Source: Quillaja saponaria
Taxonomy: Eukaryota; Streptophyta; Magnoliopsida; Fabales; Quillajaceae
Direction of reading: 5' to 3'
Length of the DNA stretch: 64,000 bases
NCBI GenBank assembly: GCA_029379385.1
Contig: CM055618.1
Span: 8,070,134-8,134,133 of the forward strand
Shown here: piece after piece, positions 22,923 to 33,445 of the stretch
Position numbering within the stretch: the stretch's first letter is position 1
How the letters are laid out: each line of letters opens with the position of its first letter
Translations under genes and position numbers: made by a program
Notes under the pieces: model-generated
The model's input: only the letters and a program-made list of their open reading frames with translations
What the model was told of the DNA's origin: nothing
Database searches by the model: none

Positions 22923-23111
22923 TTATCTAGATGCTTGTATGAGACCATTTGATTGGTTTGTTAAACATGCAAATAATATTATTATCTTCATTATATTTGA
23001 AACCTTCACCATGTAAACATACTTTATAAGGTTTCCATTCAAGAAAGATATTTTCACATCCATATGAAACAACTTAAGGTTGATAAATACAGTCACTAAG
23101 GTCATGATCAC
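22923..23111 (-). pseudogene. Copia reverse transcriptase remnant
   Basis: The minus-strand frame carries FHMDVKISFLNGNLIKYVYM and ends ..NGLIQASR. In copia RT these correspond to QMDVKTAFLNG.LEEEVYM and the later YGLKQASR, so the intervening sequence has been shortened or frameshifted. No intact pol ORF remains around it. Confidence 0.75.
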
Positions 23112-23164
23112 CCAAAAGCATTTTATTTATTTATTTATCATATTATTATTTTAGTTGAGATAGT

Positions 23165-23709
23165 TAGGGGTGGCAATGAGCCGAGCTAGCTCGTGAACAG
23201 CTCGTGAGCTACTCATTACGAGCTCGGATCAAGCTCGGCTCGTTTTTTAAACGAGCCGATCTTGAGCTTTATTTTAAGCTCGTTTAGTAAAACGAGCCGA
23301 GCTCAATCTTTCCAAAGCTCGTCTCGTGAGCTCGTGAGCTCGTGAGCTCGTGAGCTAGCTCGTTTAATATTATTTAATAATTTTTTTAATTATTTATATA
23401 TATATTTATAATAAATATATTTATATACAACAAAACTAACACAAATTGTTACTTGGTTTAGTGGTAAACTGCACAAATTTTCACTAAGAGGTCTTGGGTT
23501 CAACTCTCCTTGCCTACAAAACATTTTTAGAATTTTCAAAAAAATTTCACGAGCCCTTAACGAGCCGAGCCGAGCTTGAATATTTGCTCGCGAGCCCTTA
23601 ACGAGCTTAAGCTCGCGAGCCTGAGACGAGCTCGAGCTGAGCTCGAGCCCACCTAAAGTGAGACGAGCCGAGCCGAGCTTTGCCAAAGCTCGGCTCATTG
23701 ACACCTCTA
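23165..23709. mobile_element. hAT-type MITE nested in the copia element
   Basis: Terminal inverted repeats read TAGGGGTGGCAATGAGCCGA on the left and, reversed, TAGAGGTGTCAATGAGCCGA on the right. An 8-bp near-perfect target duplication flanks them: GAGATAGT (23157-23164) and GAGACAGT (23710-23717). The 8-bp duplication and TAGGGGTG ends are typical of hAT elements. The inside is built of many 'gagct/agctc' words and an AT-rich centre. No transposase is present. The open frames across it are by-products of the repeats. Confidence 0.88.
23451..23511 (+). other. tRNA-like segment inside the MITE
   Basis: 'tggtttagtggtaaactgca' resembles a pol III A box and 'gtcttgggttcaactct' a B box, spaced as in a tRNA gene. 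No full cloverleaf or anticodon arm could be drawn with confidence. It is most likely tRNA-derived sequence such as a SINE head, not a working tRNA gene. Confidence 0.45.
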
Positions 23710-25550
23710 GAGACAGTAGAAAAAGTCTTACTAAAAAGACACATTCTTTTTGAGTGACCCTTGATTACAAGCTTTACTTTGAAACACTCAACCTCCTGAT
23801 TTGAATTATTCTTAATCTTATAAATCCACTTGCACCTAATTAGTATAGAAAACCATGAAAGTTCAACCAACTCCCATACACCATTATTTATGATGGACTA
23901 TATTAAATCTGACATGGCATCAATACACATTCCCAAAAGTAGGCTAGAGACAAGTGATTGTGCAACTATATTCTAACGTTAAGGAACTACACCAGAAACA
24001 AGTGTGATAATTTTAACTGAGAATAGGTGATGCAATTTCAATTATTATTAACTTCCCCCATCACTTATTCTCACCACATGTACAAATGATGTAGTTAGTG
24101 ACAAGATATATAAGTGAAGTATGAAAATTTATTTTTCTTTCTTTACTAGTAGTTGAAAACCTTTTCAACTCAACGAATCAAATTCTAATAATTTAGCAGT
24201 GTGAGATACTACTATCTTGGCTCCTACTGCGTTGATAGAACATATATCTCTTAAAATGATTTAGGATAGTAGTAAAGTAACAGTGAGTAGAAAATATGAC
24301 GATTTTCTTCTCATTTGTGTTATATATTTTTATTTCAGTTTGACAACCTTAGACACGAAAAAGTTTCATGCTAGATTTTCTCCCCGTCCACAACTCAAAA
24401 ATGTATTTTAAACCTTGATTTACTAGTAGCCCGATTATCTAGGGATTTTACTCTAAAAGTATTCAAGGAAGTTTGACACATTCATCATATTTTTAATCAT
24501 GTCCTAAGGTACGAGTACACCTTTCGGCCACAACACTTGTTCAGGGCTACTAAGCACGGTATAATAGGGTTAAAAACTCACACTCTAGTATGTACCTAGC
24601 AAACAATCTCATATCTATCAACATAATGTTTTCCATAATACTATCACTACGGTCAGATCTTAAAGTTTTAATAACTTTCCCTAATTGTAGTTCAACTTCA
24701 ATTTAAAAAAATTTCAAAACAATCAGAATTTTACTTAATCAAGTATAGAAATCAAAACGAGCAAAATTATCAATGAAAGTGATAATTATATATATATATA
24801 TTTTTATTTTATTTTTTGTCTTTTCATGCCAATCAGGTGGGATAAAATTCACTAAAATCAGTGTGAAAAATCTTTAAGAGACTTGAACTATTAGCTTCCC
24901 CATTTTTCATTGTTTTGGCCAATTTACTCCTAATGCAATTAACCCAAAACCTTAAGTTTCCAAAAATAAGTAAAAGAAACAACATCATTTATGAGATTTT
25001 CAACTCTTGCCCTTAAATTTGACCTATACGTTTATGCTAAAACATTTATGATTTTTCTTTAATTAGAAATATTTTGGAAATAAATTTTCTTAGTATGAAA
25101 TGAGGAATATTACATTTAGGATGAGTTAAATACATCCACCAAAAATTTTAAAATTTAAAGCATTTGTACTTTAAAATTATCCAAATCAAAAAATAAAAAG
25201 AACAAATTTTTTTTCTAGTGAGGAAATTAAAATCAAATTCTACCTATATGTTTAAAATGACTTTCAAGTCATGAAAAGACTACTCTAATAAATCCACTTT
25301 GACGTCATTCCAGACTCAAGGTTTTATCTTTAATTCACTTAAGTTCTTTTTAAACACATTTCTTGGTTTTATAACCAAGACATGCATTTAAGGCAATATG
25401 TCTTCACATAAGCTCTCGTACTTCACTAGAAGCACATTAGGTCAATTTTCATGACAGATTTAAAATTGCCCACATTAAAGTTTGACCGTTACCATGCCTT
25501 TTAGCATCTGAGATTTCTTATGATAAGTATGTTTCAATTTACCAGTACAA

Positions 25551-25980
25551 GAATTTAGAACACATTAATAATAGAGTTTGTGTACCTGAGCAATAGCAGC
25601 GGATATGTAAAACCTCAAACAAGCACACCTCACTAAAATATATATATAGCCAGGTCTTCCTCTCCGTACTCTCTGTATTTACTGGCAGCTTTCAATGAGG
25701 CAAGATACACATGTTAAGAAAGGAGAGGGGACCTAGCTATTTAATCTTAGATAAAACTCTAAGAGTCCTCCCATTAAAGACTCCTAAAGTCACTTAGCCT
25801 ACACTTACTGACAATCCACATCTAATCAAATAAGAAGTATGCTGAAGCCCTATCCCAAATGATCACATAATCTATATGGGCTTTTACCAGCATGTCTCAA
25901 TTGGACCAAACCTTAAGCCTATTTTATTATTAAAACAAAACCATACAATTAATGGCAGCCCATATATGAAATTTCTAACA
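25551..25980 (-). repeat. 5' LTR of the copia element
   Basis: Direct repeat of 20720-21149, same length. The expected TGGTATCAGAGC primer site is not seen next to it. Confidence 0.85.
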
Positions 25981-26440
25981 GCAACTCCATTATGTTATTA
26001 ATTCCAAACAGGTTTGGTACTCTCTAGAATCCACAACCATTGAAATTCATATACGTCAAATGCTTGAACTTCTGCAAAACAAATAAAACAATCATTATTA
26101 ACAAATGAATTCTAGATCCGAGTGTGATAATGATAAATATACTCACCTTCAACTTTTCTAATTTAATATAACTATTATATGGAAGTCTATGTATTGCAAG
26201 GTTCTCCTAACTAAAATCAGGAGGAAAAGTCATTGAAAAATAATTTTGCCACTCGAACAATCTTAAATTATTCGGGAGATGTTGAGGGTCCAATGTAAAT
26301 CGTGCATTTCGGATGATAATTATTTTAAGGTCTTTCATCCTTTTGAAGCATTCACCGTTCCATTCTACTTCTCTGTGTTCTAGTAAATCCAGCATTATAT
26401 GCCTTCAATTTTATCAGTTCCCTTTTGAATGAAAAATAAA
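25981..26440 (-). pseudogene. TNL pseudogene, first LRR exons
   Basis: The minus strand reads GTDKIEGI, a frameshift, then MLDLLEHREVEWNGECFKRM and KDLKIIIIRNARF, LPNNLRLFEWQNY and FPPDF. After a stop the frame goes on to KLEKLK and a donor AAG|GTGAGT near 26147. The next exon starts after 'gttttgcag' (about 26071) with KFKHLTYMNFNGCGF, a stop, and RVPNLFG. This is the standard junction of NB-ARC to LRR in TNLs (EAF.KMKNL..LIIRN, HLPNSLR.LEW). The exon then runs into the copia element at 25980. The NB-ARC exon expected just above 26440 was not found. Confidence 0.8.
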
Positions 26441-27285
26441 ATCAGTTATATCAAGGGGGAAAAATTAAAAAGGGTAGAAACAAATTCATCACTTTAGATC
26501 TGACCTTCTTAGCTTCTGTCTATCTATCTATCTATTTATACTATACTAAAAGTCAGAACACCCTCATGGTGTTCTCTAACTTTTTAAATAGTTTTTAATT
26601 CAAATACCTATAATAATAGGAAGGATAGTATCTCCTAAATTTTTACATCTTTGTAAACTAAAATTTCATAATTTAGTAGAAACTACTCACTTTCTTCTAT
26701 AATCAAGGGGAAAAAATTAACAAGAAAAAAAAAACTCACTTATTGTTAACTTCAATTAATTAAATTTTAAAATAAATAAATAAATAATAAGGCAAACCTC
26801 TTCTAAAGCTTATCTCTATGTTATACAACAATTATAATGATTTTTACATTATTTCTTTTAAAAAAATAATAAATAAAAAAAGCCCTTTAACATGTGCATA
26901 AGCGCATGTGATGCGGCTAAAAAAATCAACCGCTTCTAAAACTTATCTCCTTCTTTCAATTTGATGCAACAATTATAATGGTTTTTACATTATTTATTAA
27001 AAAAGAAAAAAAAAAGGCCTTGTATACGAGCGTAAGCGCAATGATGAGACAAGTTATGATAAAGTCAGAAGGGCCTTGTGGTCTCCTATTATATAATATT
27101 TTTTTAGTTCTTCTCAAATTTATGAATTAAATATTATTTTAAAAGTACTATGAATTAAAAAAAATAACGATAGTTTCCATGATTATAATATTGTTGTTTT
27201 CACTTTTAATTTGTCATTTATGTTAAATATATATATATAAATTCATGAGTTTAATTTTTTATATTAAATTTATCAATTTTTTTTA
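26441..27285. other. AT-rich stretch with Helitron-like fragments
   Basis: Contains a TCTA microsatellite (26517-26537) followed by 'tatactatactaaaagtcag', which resembles plant Helitron 5' ends, and two related pieces with a GC hairpin ('gcataagcgcatgtg' near 26895; 'gagcgtaagcgcaatg' near 27027). No coding sequence. Confidence 0.35.
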
Positions 27286-27945
27286 TCTATACTATATATA
27301 AAAGTGGCTTAGTCGTAGAATCTTTTGATCTTCTTAGATACCCTTATTTGTTTTTACTATTATATAAATACTTTTAATTATCATTTTGCTTCAAATAGTT
27401 TATTTATTATTATTTTCCTTATTTTTTAATCCTTCTCCATTTTAATATTAATAGGATTTTAATTATTTTATGACATTTGATCTTTTGTTTTTTGTTTTTT
27501 TACTAGTTCTTTTCAATATTAATAGATCTATAATTTTTCAATACCTATATATCAATAATAATTAAGATTGGATTTCTCAATTTTTTATTTAATAAGTTAT
27601 AAATAATTATAATATTATAAGTTATTTAAAAAAAAATATTAAGAGTATAGTTTTTATTATTATAATATTGTTGTGTTAATTTTTTCTTCCATCTTTTAAA
27701 TTTTTAAAAATTATTTGTTTATATTATGAATTAAAAATTTATTTGATTTATCTATTTATTTAATATCATTAACATAGAGTATTGTTTTTTATTAACTATA
27801 ATTTATTGATATGTACATCCATTGGTGATGAACATTAACATGAATTAAAATTTTTATTTGATTTCTCTAATTATTTAATGCCATTAACATGAAGTATTAT
27901 CTCATAAACACAATTTATGTGCAAGGCTTGAGCCATAAAAGCTAG
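27286..27945 (+). mobile_element. Helitron-like non-autonomous element
   Basis: Begins TCTATACTATATATAAAAG after an A, and ends 'gagccataaaagctag' followed by T, that is, TC...CTAG inserted between A and T as Helitrons do. A weak GC-containing stem ('gcaaggcttgagc') sits just before the 3' end. It is about 660 bp, with no Rep/helicase coding. Ends were judged by eye against the common plant Helitron pattern. Confidence 0.5.
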
Positions 27946-27985
27946 TAAATTTATAATTTTATATCATATAAATTTTATTATTTTT

Positions 27986-30460
27986 TTCAACTCAACTCAA
28001 TTAAGCCTTAAATTTTAAACTAGTTGGTTGTGGCTATATGAATCTTTTCATTCCACTCGCATTGATCCAAGGCATCATCTTCAGTAATGCCTAGAGCAAT
28101 CGTATCCTTAACAATGACTGCCTCCCATGTAAGTTTTACTCTCCTTCTATCATGTCTAACTGCCTACCACTTACACCAAGTCACATTTCCTAACTATGAC
28201 ATCCATTTGCTAACATTGGATATGTCTAAACCAAAGTAAGTGATTCTCCTTCATTTTCACTTTGATCGGCGCTACCTCAATCTTCCAACGAATCTCCTCA
28301 TTTCATATTCTATGCTTTTTTGTATGTCTAGTCATCAATTTCAACATTTTCACTTCGGATACTCTCATCTTTAGGGAGTGTTGTTTCTTAACTGCCTAAT
28401 ATTCAAAACCATACAATATAGCTAGTCTCACTGTCAACCTATAGAATTTTCCTTTCAACCTATTTAGTATTTTAAGATAACATAAAACTCTCGAAGAACT
28501 TCACCACTTCATCCACCCTTCCTTAATTCTATGGGTCATATCATGCTCAATTGTGCCAACTTTTTGTATAAATGAAGCGAAATACTTAAACACATTTTTC
28601 ATAAGGATTGCCTAACCATCCAAAGTTATTCCAGTCCAACTTAACCTAAGATCTTTAGATTCTAAGCGTTCCTCCATAATTCTAGTTTAGATTTTAAACA
28701 TTTTCTAGTTTCATCTACCAACACAATGTCATCGGCAAACAACATGCACCACATAGCCTTATCCTGAATAGTATAAGTAAGTTCGTCCACTAACTAAAGC
28801 AAATAGGTAAAGGCTTAAGGATGAACCTTGGTAGATACCTATTCTTATTGGAAACTCTCTAGTCATACCACCTACTATTCACATCTTAGTCATTACTCCC
28901 TCATACATATCCTTAGCAACTTCTATATATTTAGTTGGAATTTTCTTGTTCTCAAGAACCCACCACAAAACTTGTCTTAGCACCATATCATATGCTTTTT
29001 CTAGATTAATAAGGCCATATGAAAATCTTTTTATTTTTCTCTATATTTCTCCATTAATCTCCTAAGTAATAAAATAGCCTCCATTGTAGATCCTTCCAAC
29101 ATAAATCCAAATTGATTCTTTGAAACTAGAGTCTCATTCCTAAGCTTACTCTCAAATCAACCTTTCCCACAATTTTATTGTATGATTTATAAGTTTTATT
29201 CCGCAATAATTCATACACCTTTATAAATCTCCTTTATTCTTATAAATAGGAATCAACATACTCTTCCTCCATTCAACGGGTATTTTCTTGGTCAATAAGA
29301 TCTTATTAAAAAGATTTCTACGCCAAGTTATGAAAACATCTCCTAGGCATCTCCAAAGCTCTATAGGGATGTCATCCAGTCCCATTGCCTTACCATTTTT
29401 CATCTTACGAATAGCTTATTTAACCTCCTTTACTCTAATCTGACAAACAAAATCTACGATTTATATCATTGAAGGCATCATTTACTTTTTCGACAACAAC
29501 ACTTGAATCTCTATTAAATAAGGTATCAAAATAAGTACTCAATCTCTTAATATTCTCATTTTGTTTAACTAAAACCCTGTCCCCCTCATCCTTAATGCAC
29601 TTAATACGAGTCAAATCTTTAGTAGGTCTCTCTTTGTTTGGCAAGTCTATAAATATCCTTTTCTCCATCCTTTGTTCCTAACTTTTGATAAAGTCCTCAC
29701 AAGTCTTGCTTATAGCTTCCCTAATAGATTTCTTAGCATCTTTTCTAGCTTGTCTAAGACATTTATAATTATCTTCATTTCTACACTGTTGCAATCTTTT
29801 ATGACCCTCTTTTTTTGTTTTAATAGCTTGTTGAATGTCCACGACTTTCTTCTAACACTCTCTAGTTGTATTCCTAATATGACTTGCCATATTATACCAA
29901 ATCATATCAGGCTTGCAATCCACAATCCATGTATCAGAGTGTAACATCTTTTCTTTATAAAAAAATAATTTTTCTTCCATTCAAATTCTACCATCTTCCT
30001 ACTACTTCTATTACCTCTATGCTTTTTCTTCCTTTGCTTAACCACAACAACAAAAGTTTGTATTGGGACACTAACCACTCATCGAGTATAACTTTACAAT
30101 CCTTACAATACACTCTATCAACCTTTCTAGTTAGAATAAAATCTATTTGGCTCTTATTAGGTCCATTACTAAAGGTGACTAGGTGCAATTCTCATTTCAA
30201 AGAAAGCATTGGCTAAATTCAAGTTGTAAGCAACCGCAAAATCTAAAATAGATTCTCCACCCTCATTCATATCTCCAAAACCATAACCCCCATGAACCTA
30301 TCGAAACCCTCATTAGTTCGTCCTATATGACTGTTCAAATTTCCTTCAATAAAAAAGTTTCTCTCCTAAGAGTATTTCTTGAACTATCCATCTAAGTCTT
30401 ACCAAAAAGCCTTATTTCTTCCTCTAGTCCTATATGTGGGGTATAGGCACTTATGATAAA
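27986..30460 (-). mobile_element. RTE-type LINE, 5'-truncated and decayed
   Basis: On the minus strand the order is endonuclease (29988-30188: LVTFSNGPNKSQIDFILTR, KDCKVILDEWLVSQ), linker (29435-29668), RT fingers (29221-29403: MKNGKAMGLDDIPIELWRCL, IPVEWRKSMLIPIYKNKGDL), RT palm with intact FADD (minus strand at about 28731-28756, reading WCMLFADD) and a C-terminal tail. It ends at 27986 in a TTGAGTTGAG-type 3' tail typical of RTE elements. The 5' end stops inside the endonuclease near 30460. Many frameshifts and stops are present. A second copy lies at 61278-64000. Confidence 0.85.
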
Positions 30461-31034
30461 TTTTAATTATTTTTATTTTATTCTAATTTCTTATATTTAT
30501 TAAGATTATTATAATTTTTGTTAATATATATATATATATATATATATATAGATCTGCATACAAGCTTATTACAACGGTATTAGTCCAAAAATTATAAAAG
30601 ATAAGCCCCAAAAATAAACAAGACCAATTGAGATAATTAATCAAAATATAGATTAACAATAAAAAAATAACAATTTAATTCAATTAAACCTTCAATCCTA
30701 AACTAATTAGATACATATTAGCATCGATCTTAATAGTCTATCAAATTAGAACTGACATTAATAGATCATAATTTTTTTCTTTTAAAAAGTAATTTCTCAG
30801 CGTTTTAGCTTAAAACCTATAATCTGGAAGCTAGGTTTACATCCCTGGCTAAGATCATAATCAATTATTCCCATCTCACATAATTATTTTTTTTTTGTAC
30901 AAATTAAGTAGTCTAATTAACAATTTTTGTTGCATCATACTAAATATTTGGTAAAATTAGAATTAATTAAGTTTAAATTATTAGTTGTGATATTGACATT
31001 TTTAATTTATGCTTAATTTTTTTAACTGTTTATA
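30461..31034. other. AT-rich stretch with a TA microsatellite
   Basis: A (TA)n run spans about 30522-30550. No gene or element border recognised otherwise. Confidence 0.5.
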
Positions 31035-31140
31035 CACTACAAGAAAACTGGGCTTTACCGATTAGCATTGACTGACTAAACACAAGTTAGTCAGTAATGA
31101 TCAATAATACCTACTAACTTGTTAACCAACCAAGCACTAT
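31035..31140 (+). mobile_element. CACTA transposon terminus (orphan left end)
   Basis: Starts CACTACAAGAAAACTGGGC, the canonical CACTA (En/Spm) terminal repeat. It is followed by the small inverted motif 'ttgactgactaa / ttagtcagtaat', the kind of subterminal repeat such elements carry. No matching right end of this family was found, so it is a truncated end. Confidence 0.6.
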
Positions 31141-31369
31141 ATTAGACTCTCGATCTCCTTGGCATGATTATTGTTTTTCAAAGTTTGTCTTCTCCTCACA
31201 GATCTCCTAGTTTAGTATAAGGTAGAGAAAGCTACCTCCAAGAAAATCTCATAAGCACCAATCGCTTCTAAAGGTAAATCAAATTCCTACTAGTTTTCTT
31301 TCAAATCACTCAAATCTAATTCTCCTTTTCATTTTCATTTTTTTATTTTGTTAAGTTTAGAAGTGTACA
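31141..31369. other. Short non-coding stretch
   Basis: Between the CACTA end and the copia fragment. Nothing recognised. Confidence 0.4.
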
Positions 31370-33120
31370 GGCTTACAATGAAGGTGTTTTGGATTCAAGT
31401 TGTCAAGATGTTGGTTCCACATCAACTTGGTAGAATGCCAACCTGCAAAAGGGCGAGGTTAGAGGTCATGGTGCTTCCTTGAAAATTAACCAAATAGGTT
31501 TTGACATCAATTTCATCTTTTCCTTCAACCTTCAAGTTCTTTCCATCACCGTAGACTTGAAAGTCTCATCCATAGTGATGATACTTATCTTCTTTCCAGT
31601 CATATTACTGCTACAGCCGCTGTCCATGTACCAAACATCTTAAGCTCCTTCTTCTTTAGTACTCGTTGAATAATTGCTCAAATGGATCTTCTTTGCTTTC
31701 GAGAAATTGGCTTCATTCTTTTGCTTTTGTGGACAGTCGTGGTCAGAATATCTGCAGCTATTGCATGGCCTGAACCAACAATCTTTGCTATCATAGTTGG
31801 TCTTCTTGCAAGTATGACATGGATGAGATGATTTGTCATTGCTTCTTGGTCTATCATAACTTTTGGTCTGTTTTGATATGGTCTTCCTCTCCCACGACTT
31901 CGGCTTGGAATGGATCTGCCTCTTGAGGGTCTAAAATCTCATGACTGGTCTTAAGTTCTCCTCAACTTATCTTTATCCTTTTTCTTAGAAAAGTTCAGTT
32001 TTAATTGGATAGCTTGCTTAAGTGGTTGCTCTTGAAATCTGCTCATCTACTTCTCATTAGCTTCAAGAGAACCCATCAGTTCATATATGGAAAGTCTAGA
32101 TAGGTCTTTAGCTTCCTTTACTACTGCACAATGTGCTCAATTTCTGGGGCAAACTTCTTAAAAAAATTTCAACTATCTTTTTATTGACAATCGTATCACC
32201 ACAGCTTTTAATTTGATTACCTGCTTCAGCCACTATTGAAAAGAAATCAAGCACCTTCTCAATTTCTTACATAGCTAAGTTATCAAAGTTTCTCCACAAT
32301 GTTTGAATCTTAATTGAAATAATTCTCTCGCTACCTTGGAACTCCTTCTCCAGGATCTCCCAAGCATCTATTGCTTTCTTAACTCTAAATTTTTTGGGAT
32401 AAATAACTTTACTGACACCTTGTTGTATATAGCGGAGTGCCAGTGCATCTTTCTTAATATTCTCCTTGTGAGCTTGTAGTTGAGCTCCAGACAAGGAGGA
32501 TGGTTGTTCTAGTTTTTCATAGCCTTCTTTAATATAGATAAAAGGAGAATCTACATTTGACTATTTTAGTACTCATAAATGCTCACCATCAAATATAGAA
32601 ATATGACTTGAAGAGTTTTGGAATAGTGTGTTTGGAGTTGGCAGTTCCATCTGATTCTAGAAAGGATTTTTGTTTTTTTGCTTTGATACCATTGTTGGAT
32701 ATAAGTAGCAGGAAGGTAATGGGACTTGGGAAGAAAACACTAGAAAATGAAATCTGAATTATGTATTTTATTGATGGAAAGAGGCTTTCTGTTTCTCTGA
32801 TTAATCTTACCTTCTACAAAGCTCCTTTTATTCTAGTCTAGGACTCCTCTAGATCACTAGCAATTAATGCAGTGCATGAATATAGAAGTAAATCAAGACT
32901 TAAATGAACTAATACATGGTCTTTGTGAGCTCATAGTAAAGCTCCAGACAAGGAGGATGGTTGTTCTGGTTCTTCATAACCTTCTTTAATAATATCCCAC
33001 AAATCTTGAGATAAAAGGAGAATCTGCATCTAACTGCTTCAGTACTCATAAATGCTCATCATCAAAGATGAGAATATGACTTGAAGAGTTTTGGAATAGT
33101 ATGTTTGGACTTGGCATTCT

Positions 33121-33157
<37 letters not shown>

Positions 33158-33445
33158 AGCAGAAGGTAATGGGACTTGGGAAGAAAACACTAGAAAATGA
33201 AATCTGAATTATGTATTTTATTAATGGAGAGAGGCTTTTTGTTTCTCTGATTAATCTTACCTTCTACAAACCTCCTTTTATAGTAGTCTAGGACTCCTCT
33301 AGATCACTAGTAATTAATGCAGTGCATAAATCTACAAGTACATCAAGACTTAAATGAACTAATATATGAATAGGGAGATACATGAATGAACTTCCGCATA
33401 GACCTGTTAACTGAGACTAAATATTTTTATAATTAATTTCCAACA
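31370..33445 (-). mobile_element. Ty1/copia fragment (LTR, primer site, gag, protease start) in the CNL pseudogene
   Basis: In minus-strand order: an LTR (33445 to about 33154, starting TGTTGGAAATTAA), a piece of internal sequence (33130-32935), a second partial LTR (about 32920-32693, ending CCAACA), primer site ATGGTATCAAAGC (32692-32680), gag (32494-32267: ALRYIQQGVSKVIYP and AIDAWEILEKEFQGSERI), a zinc-knuckle-like CNSCRYSDHDC (about 31740) and a protease start, YMDSGCSSNMT (about 31600). Nothing of integrase or RT follows. The right border at 33445 cuts the LRR region of the CNL pseudogene. The LTR plus leader is present twice in tandem. Confidence 0.75.
32460..33380. repeat. Tandem duplication of the LTR-leader junction, unit ~470 bp
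   Basis: About 32460-32930 and 32935-33380 are copies, sharing 'ctccagacaaggaggatggt' and 'gggacttgggaagaaaacac'. In the second copy the bases around the LTR end and primer site are replaced by a run of 28 T (33126-33153). Confidence 0.75.

Larger units (their letters stand above)
20720..25980 (-). mobile_element. Ty1/copia LTR retrotransposon inserted in the TNL pseudogene
   Basis: Two direct repeats of 430 bp (20720-21149 and 25551-25980) bound a 5.26 kb block. In minus-strand sense each LTR begins TGTTAGAAATTTC. The purine tract 'aagtgggagaa' lies next to the LTR at 21150-21165, so the 3' LTR is the left one. The inside is heavily decayed; the clearest coding remnant is the RT piece at 22923-23111. 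The block interrupts an LRR repeat of the TNL between FGINNIMELLL on one side and CKNLTEIHDSI on the other. No clean 5-bp target duplication is visible. Confidence 0.85.

Noticed and set aside
23390..23870. Two minus-strand frames in the GAGCT-rich block
   Set aside because: They arise from the repeat words of the MITE and cross its border and target duplication.
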